The position numbers were made by a program, and so were the translations under genes. The notes under the pieces are model-generated. The model was not told the origin of the DNA. It saw nothing but the letters and a program-made list of their open reading frames with translations, and ran no database searches. A DNA stretch of 64,000 nucleotides from F-183 sp964627455 (GTDB lineage: Bacteria > Acidobacteriota > Terriglobia > Bryobacterales > Bryobacteraceae), in contig CAZVKC010000014.1 of assembly GCA_964627455.1 (NCBI GenBank), forward strand, positions 1 through 64,000. The letters are read 5' to 3'. Of this stretch, positions 60,526 through 64,000 are shown piece by piece (the first letter of the stretch is position 1; each line of letters opens with the position of its first letter).

Positions 60526-61757
60526 CCGGCGTCCGGGAAGCGATCACCCGGGCGCATCGCGAGGAGTGGTCGCGAGTAGTCGCTGCACTGGCCTGCAGGT
60601 TCGGAAGTCTCGACATTGCCGAAGAGGCGGCCGCCGAAGCTTTTGCGACTGCAGTCGAGAGCTGGACGGCCGATGGCGCCGTCCCTCCCAACCCCGGCGC
60701 CTGGCTCACCACCACCGCGAATCGCAAAGCCATCGACTGGATCCGCCGTGAGAGCAAGCGTGAGGGCAAGCAGAAGGAGGCTCAAATGCTCTACAATCAC
60801 GGCCATCCTGAGCCTCCTTTGGACTCTATAGGAGACGATCGGCTGCGGCTGATCTTTACTTGCTGTCATCCGGCGTTGTCGCTGGAGGCCCGTGTCGCGC
60901 TGACCCTGCGCATGGCCGGTGGACTGACCGTGGCGGAGATCGCGCGAGCTTTTCTGGTGCAGGAGGCGACCATGGGGCAGCGGATCACGCGCGCGAAGGC
61001 CAAGATCCGCGTGGCTCGCATCCCGTATCGAACGCCGGCGGCCGAGGAACTCCCTGCGCGCATATCCGGTGTCCTCGCCGTTCTTTTTCTCATCTTCAAC
61101 GAAGGCTATTTGGCGACGGGCTCCGGCTCGGATCCCGTGCGTCCCGGCCTGACCGCCGAGGCGATCCGGCTGACTCGCCTGCTGCGGATCCTCATGCCGG
61201 AGGACGGCGAAGCCGCCGGGTTGCTGGCGCTGATGCTGCTCACCGAGGCGCGCCGGACTGCCAGGGTTTCGGACAGTGGCGAACTGATTCCCTTGGCCGG
61301 GCAGGATCGCAGGGCCTGGAACGCCACGCTGATTGCGGAAGGGCATCAACTGGTGCGAGAGCGCCTGGCTGCCGGCGTAGCGCCGGGCCGCTATCAGATT
61401 CTGGCGGCGATCAATGCCGTGCATACTTCGGCCCGAGATGTGCGGGATACCGACTGGCCGCAGGTGCTCGCGCTCTATGACCAGCTCGTGCGTGTCGACC
61501 CTTCGCCGGTCGCCGCGCTCAACCGCGCCATCGCGGTCGCTGAGGTTGAGGGACCCGTGATCGCGCTGGCGGCGGTCGACCCGCTCGGGGACAAGCTTGC
61601 GGGCTATCACGCCTACCATGCGACCCGTGCCGAGTTGCTGCGCCGGCTCGGACGCAGTCGGGATTCGCGCGCGGCGTACGACAAAGCGATTGAACTGGCG
61701 GGGAATGTCGCAGAGGCCTCGTACCTGACTCGACGCCGGGACCAACTGGCGGGTTGA
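60522..61757 (+). CDS. ECF42-type RNA polymerase sigma factor with long C-terminal extension
   Basis: The 411-residue protein has sigma region 2 (REAITRAHREEWSRVVAALA, IAEEAAAEAFATAVESW, PGAWLTTTANRKAIDWIRRE) and region 4 (LTLRMAGGLTVAEIARAFLV, QEATMGQRITRAKAKIR). A helical C-terminal domain of about 220 residues follows, beginning LPARISGVLAVLFLIFNEGY and ending YDKAIELAGNVAEASYLTRR. This is the ECF42 layout; the extension is needed for activity in the studied members. It is coupled to the YCII/DGPF gene. Confidence 0.93.
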   Translation: MTGVREAITRAHREEWSRVVAALACRFGSLDIAEEAAAEAFATAVESWTADGAVPPNPGAWLTTTANRKAIDWIRRESKREGKQKEAQMLYNHGHPEPPLDSIGDDRLRLIFTCCHPALSLEARVALTLRMAGGLTVAEIARAFLVQEATMGQRITRAKAKIRVARIPYRTPAAEELPARISGVLAVLFLIFNEGYLATGSGSDPVRPGLTAEAIRLTRLLRILMPEDGEAAGLLALMLLTEARRTARVSDSGELIPLAGQDRRAWNATLIAEGHQLVRERLAAGVAPGRYQILAAINAVHTSARDVRDTDWPQVLALYDQLVRVDPSPVAALNRAIAVAEVEGPVIALAAVDPLGDKLAGYHAYHATRAELLRRLGRSRDSRAAYDKAIELAGNVAEASYLTRRRDQLAG

Positions 61758-61832
61758 TTCGAGACCCCGTTTGTGGGAGATCGTCGAACCAGGTGGTGTT
61801 TCTGCTGCTCTCATGTACAATGCAGGGACATT

Positions 61833-63149
61833 ATGCGTTTCTTGCCACTCATGTGGATCGCTACTTTGCTTGTTTCGGCCAGTCTCACGGCTTCCGGCCA
61901 GTCTGGTTCGACGCGGAACAAGGTCATTCTGATTTCGCTCGATGGGTTTCCAGCGTATTCGTTGAAGGATCCAAAGCTGCCGATTCCCACACTGCGGAAG
62001 CTGATCGCCAACGGGACTTCGGCTCCGATGACGGGCGTGAATCCGACGGTCACGTGGCCGAACCATACGACGATGGTCACGGGTGTCCGCGCGGATGAGC
62101 ACGGATTGCTGGCGAACGGCACGATCAAACGCACCGGCGCATGGCCTCCGGTGAAGGTCGAGCCGATGATTCCGAAGGAACAGATGGTGAAAGTTCCGAC
62201 CGTGTACGATGTGGCGCACAAGGCTGGCCTGACGACGGCGCAAGTGGATTGGGTGGCGATCGAGAAGGCTCCGGAGATTACGTGGGCGTTTCGCGAGTGG
62301 GCCGCCCTGGATGGTCCGCTGGAGCAGGAGATGGTGGCGAAGGGCGCTCTGACCAGAGAAGATCTGGAAGCCTTCAGCCGCGCGAACATTGTGTTTCGCG
62401 ATCAGATCTGGACGCGCGCGGGCGCTTATCTGATTCGCAATCATCAACCGGATTTGCTGCTGTTTCACTTGCTCACCGGAGATTCGGAGCAGCATGCGTA
62501 TGGTCCCGATACGCTGGCGGCGAAGACGGCGCTGGCGTTCCTGGATTCGTGCGTCGAAAAGCTGGTCGATGCGGTGCGGGACGCCGGGCTGACGGATCGT
62601 ACGACGTTCCTGATCGTGTCCGATCACGGCTTCAAGGCGTTCACCAAACAGATCAAGCCGAATGCCGCTCTGAAAGCCGCGGGGCTGGATAAGCAAGTGT
62701 ATGTACTGCCCGAGGGCGGCACGGCATTTGTGTATTTCGATCCGATAGCCGAGGCGGGCAAACTGGTTCCGCAGGTTCGTAAGGCTCTCGAAGGCGTCGA
62801 AGGCATCGAGCGGATCGCCGGGGTGGAGGATTACCCGTCGCTGGGATTGCCGCATCCGGACAAGGATCCACAGTTCGGGTATTTGCTGCTGGCGGCGAAG
62901 GACGGGTACTCGTTCTCGGGTGCGACTGGGGGACCGGTGACGGCCGAGATCCCGCAGCAGGGCGGGAGCCACGGGTATCTGGCGAGTGAGTCCGACATGA
63001 ATCCGATCTTCATTGCCAGTGGTTATGGCGTGAAGCCGGGCGTTTCGCTGGGCGGCGCCGTGTCGAACCTCGATATCGCGCCGACGATCGCGAAATTGCT
63101 GGGCGTGCGGCTTTCAGGGGCGAAGGGAAAGGTTCTGCCTCTCGAGTAG
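61833..63149 (+). CDS. Secreted alkaline-phosphatase-superfamily nucleotide pyrophosphatase/phosphodiesterase
   Basis: The 438-residue protein has a signal peptide (MRFLPLMWIATLLVSASLTA). NKVILISLDGFPAYSLKD supplies a metal Asp. The Thr nucleophile is expected in NPTVTWPNHTTMVTG, the NPP-family site. HLLTGDSEQHAYGPD gives Asp and His ligands, and LIVSDHGFKAF and GGSHGYLASESDMNPIFIA the remaining ones. It should hydrolyse phosphodiester or pyrophosphate bonds outside the cytoplasm. AGGGA precedes ATG 61833. It lies 75 bases after the ECF42 gene. Confidence 0.9.
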   Translation: MRFLPLMWIATLLVSASLTASGQSGSTRNKVILISLDGFPAYSLKDPKLPIPTLRKLIANGTSAPMTGVNPTVTWPNHTTMVTGVRADEHGLLANGTIKRTGAWPPVKVEPMIPKEQMVKVPTVYDVAHKAGLTTAQVDWVAIEKAPEITWAFREWAALDGPLEQEMVAKGALTREDLEAFSRANIVFRDQIWTRAGAYLIRNHQPDLLLFHLLTGDSEQHAYGPDTLAAKTALAFLDSCVEKLVDAVRDAGLTDRTTFLIVSDHGFKAFTKQIKPNAALKAAGLDKQVYVLPEGGTAFVYFDPIAEAGKLVPQVRKALEGVEGIERIAGVEDYPSLGLPHPDKDPQFGYLLLAAKDGYSFSGATGGPVTAEIPQQGGSHGYLASESDMNPIFIASGYGVKPGVSLGGAVSNLDIAPTIAKLLGVRLSGAKGKVLPLE

Positions 63150-63179
63150 TCGCTATTCTAGTGGGAACGGCGGGCGAGC

Positions 63180-63548
63180 GTGAAGATTCCTATCGAACAA
63201 GTCGCGCGGTACGCGGACATGTTTTCCGCGATCGGATCCGAGGCACGGCTGCGGATCGTGCAATTGTTGCTGACGGCGCATCCCGTGGGGATGGTCGTGG
63301 GCGAGATCCAGGCGGAACTGGGGATCCCCGGTTCGACGTTGTCGCATCACCTGGACAAGCTGAAGAGCGAAGGACTCGTGCGGGTGCGGCGGGAGAGCAC
63401 GTTCCTCTGGTACACCGCGAATACGGAGGCTTTGGAGGAGTTGCTCGGGTTTTTGTATAACGAGTGCTGCACCCGCAACCAGGCTGTTCCGGCTGAAGCC
63501 ACGGCTTCCGGTGCGGATTGCGGCTGCGGCCCGGCTACTCATGAATGA
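63180..63548 (+). CDS. ArsR-family transcriptional regulator
   Basis: The 122-residue protein has the ArsR winged helix: ADMFSAIGSEARLRIVQLLL, MVVGEIQAELGIPGSTLSHH, LDKLKSEGLVRVRRESTFLW. The C-terminal tail is rich in cysteine (NECCTRNQ and DCGCGPATHE), which suggests a thiol- or metal-sensing site; arsenite or other soft metals are possible. Start GTG 63180 without a clear ribosome binding site. It overlaps the convergent thioredoxin-like gene by 14 bases. Confidence 0.9.
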   Translation: MKIPIEQVARYADMFSAIGSEARLRIVQLLLTAHPVGMVVGEIQAELGIPGSTLSHHLDKLKSEGLVRVRRESTFLWYTANTEALEELLGFLYNECCTRNQAVPAEATASGADCGCGPATHE

Positions 63549-64000
63549 GTTCGAGCTTGCGCAGGGTTTCGGCGGGCTCGGCGTCATCGAACCGGCTGAC
63601 GGACCCTTTTTGACGGCCGTTTTCGATCGCCACGCCGTAGGGTGTGGATTCGAACGGGAAGATCTTCTTAAGCGCTTCGTGATCGAGGCAGGTGACGGCC
63701 TGTAAGCCGGTGTCCTTGAGGAAGGCTCCGGCGAACTGCTTCTGGCGGGTCGGGATCGCGACGATCTTGGTGACGCCCCACTTCATCTTCGACATCTTGC
63801 GCGCAGCGGCGTCGCAATGCATGCACTCGGGGTCATAGAAGTAGAGGAAGATGCGGCCGTGGGTCAGCGAATAGGGTTGGCCGTCGGCGATGATGGATTC
63901 GGGCGCCGCGGTTCCGGAGACGCGCGAGACGGCGACCCCATAGCAGACGCCGGCGAAGACGAGGACGGCGCCGAGTGCCACGGCTGCAGAGCGCAGGTTG
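63535..64000 (-). CDS. Thioredoxin-like protein with membrane anchor, cut by the window edge
   Basis: At least 154 residues are visible. The start could be GTG 63981, but the frame is open to the window edge, so the true start may lie beyond it. A hydrophobic segment (SAAVALGAVLVFAGVCYGVA) precedes a thioredoxin-like domain: RIFLYFYDPECMHCDAAARK has a CxxC site, and FPFESTPYGVAIENGRQKGS includes a likely cis-Pro-like loop. It should act in thiol or disulfide exchange outside the cytoplasm. The partner upstream is not in the window. Confidence 0.7.
   Translation of the reverse strand, partial: NLRSAAVALGAVLVFAGVCYGVAVSRVSGTAAPESIIADGQPYSLTHGRIFLYFYDPECMHCDAAARKMSKMKWGVTKIVAIPTRQKQFAGAFLKDTGLQAVTCLDHEALKKIFPFESTPYGVAIENGRQKGSVSRFDDAEPAETLRKLELIHE

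Noticed and set aside
60087..62972. 961-residue minus-strand frame
   Set aside because: It runs antisense to the YCII, ECF42 and phosphodiesterase genes, which have clear family motifs, and its own sequence is Arg/His-rich without motifs. It is a shadow of GC-rich third positions.
1..64000. Mobile elements, prophage, CRISPR, rRNA
   Set aside because: No transposase, integrase, phage structural gene, regular repeat-spacer pattern or rRNA sequence was seen on either strand.

Overview
The window looks like a scaffold from a GC-rich Acidobacteriota bacterium, probably of the Solibacter/Bryobacter type. Nothing in it is decisive for the genus. The pointers are a PadR regulator paired with a 914-residue ADOP-type FtsX/MacB permease, a secreted-type DFTGAWKL domain protein, a propeller/HEAT/cytochrome c lipoprotein, a type VI-like cytochrome-rich periplasm, and a sulfatase and many small secreted proteins. 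Four runs of exactly 100 N mark a draft or metagenome assembly. Two of them sit between identical 55-base copies, so the N are artificial there.

1-2.65 kb: translation block, with the tail of tuf, tRNA-Trp, secE, nusG and rplK, followed unusually by rpmI and rplT and a strong terminator. 2.7-8.6 kb (minus): a propeller/HEAT/cytochrome c lipoprotein, a double glyoxalase-fold protein fused to a mutarotase-like domain, fabI, and a small protein with a flagellar-rod-like C-terminus. 8.8-13.0 kb (plus): a compact hyaABCD operon for a membrane-bound uptake [NiFe] hydrogenase with the six-cysteine signature of oxygen-tolerant enzymes. No hyp maturation genes are in the window. 13.1-15.2 kb: three exported or small proteins (a beta-barrel, a BsuPI-domain protein, and a DFTGxWK protein).

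15.1-20.2 kb: polysaccharide or glycolipid genes, namely a methyltransferase, an epimerase-like SDR without the catalytic Tyr and a GT2/GT-C fusion (minus), diverging from a DegT aminotransferase. 20.2-29.8 kb: a secreted propeller protein, a TolC/adaptor/RND efflux operon and a TonB-dependent siderophore receptor with a structured leader. 29.9-31.8 kb: isocitrate dehydrogenase diverging from a small winged-helix regulator over a repeat-rich operator. 31.8-33.3 kb: a serine beta-lactamase-family hydrolase. 33.3-33.8 kb: a low-GC island between two identical 34-base terminators. 33.8-36.0 kb (minus): an FAH-family hydrolase, a transaldolase, a DUF3592-like protein and a Dabb protein in one operon.

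36.1-44.6 kb: a nine-haem cytochrome c, an ECF sigma factor, dnaN, a degenerate M48 peptidase-like protein, a LysM lytic transglycosylase, a nucleoside hydrolase, a metalloprotease-like protein and a parvulin. 44.6-48.6 kb (minus): hen1-pnkp, the two-gene bacterial RNA repair cassette. 48.6-56.9 kb: an amine oxidase, a sulfatase, small secreted proteins, a di-haem peroxidase-like protein, greB and a membrane protein. 57.0-61.8 kb: the PadR-ADOP pair and a YCII/DGPF protein with an ECF42-like sigma factor. 61.8-64.0 kb: a secreted nucleotide pyrophosphatase/phosphodiesterase, an ArsR regulator and a thioredoxin-like protein cut by the window edge.

I see no transposase, prophage, CRISPR array or rRNA gene. 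The most interesting items are the oxygen-tolerant hydrogenase without local hyp genes, the hen1-pnkp cassette, the double-VOC/mutarotase fusion, the nonahaem cytochrome, the operator between icd and its neighbour, and the low-GC island bounded by identical terminators.
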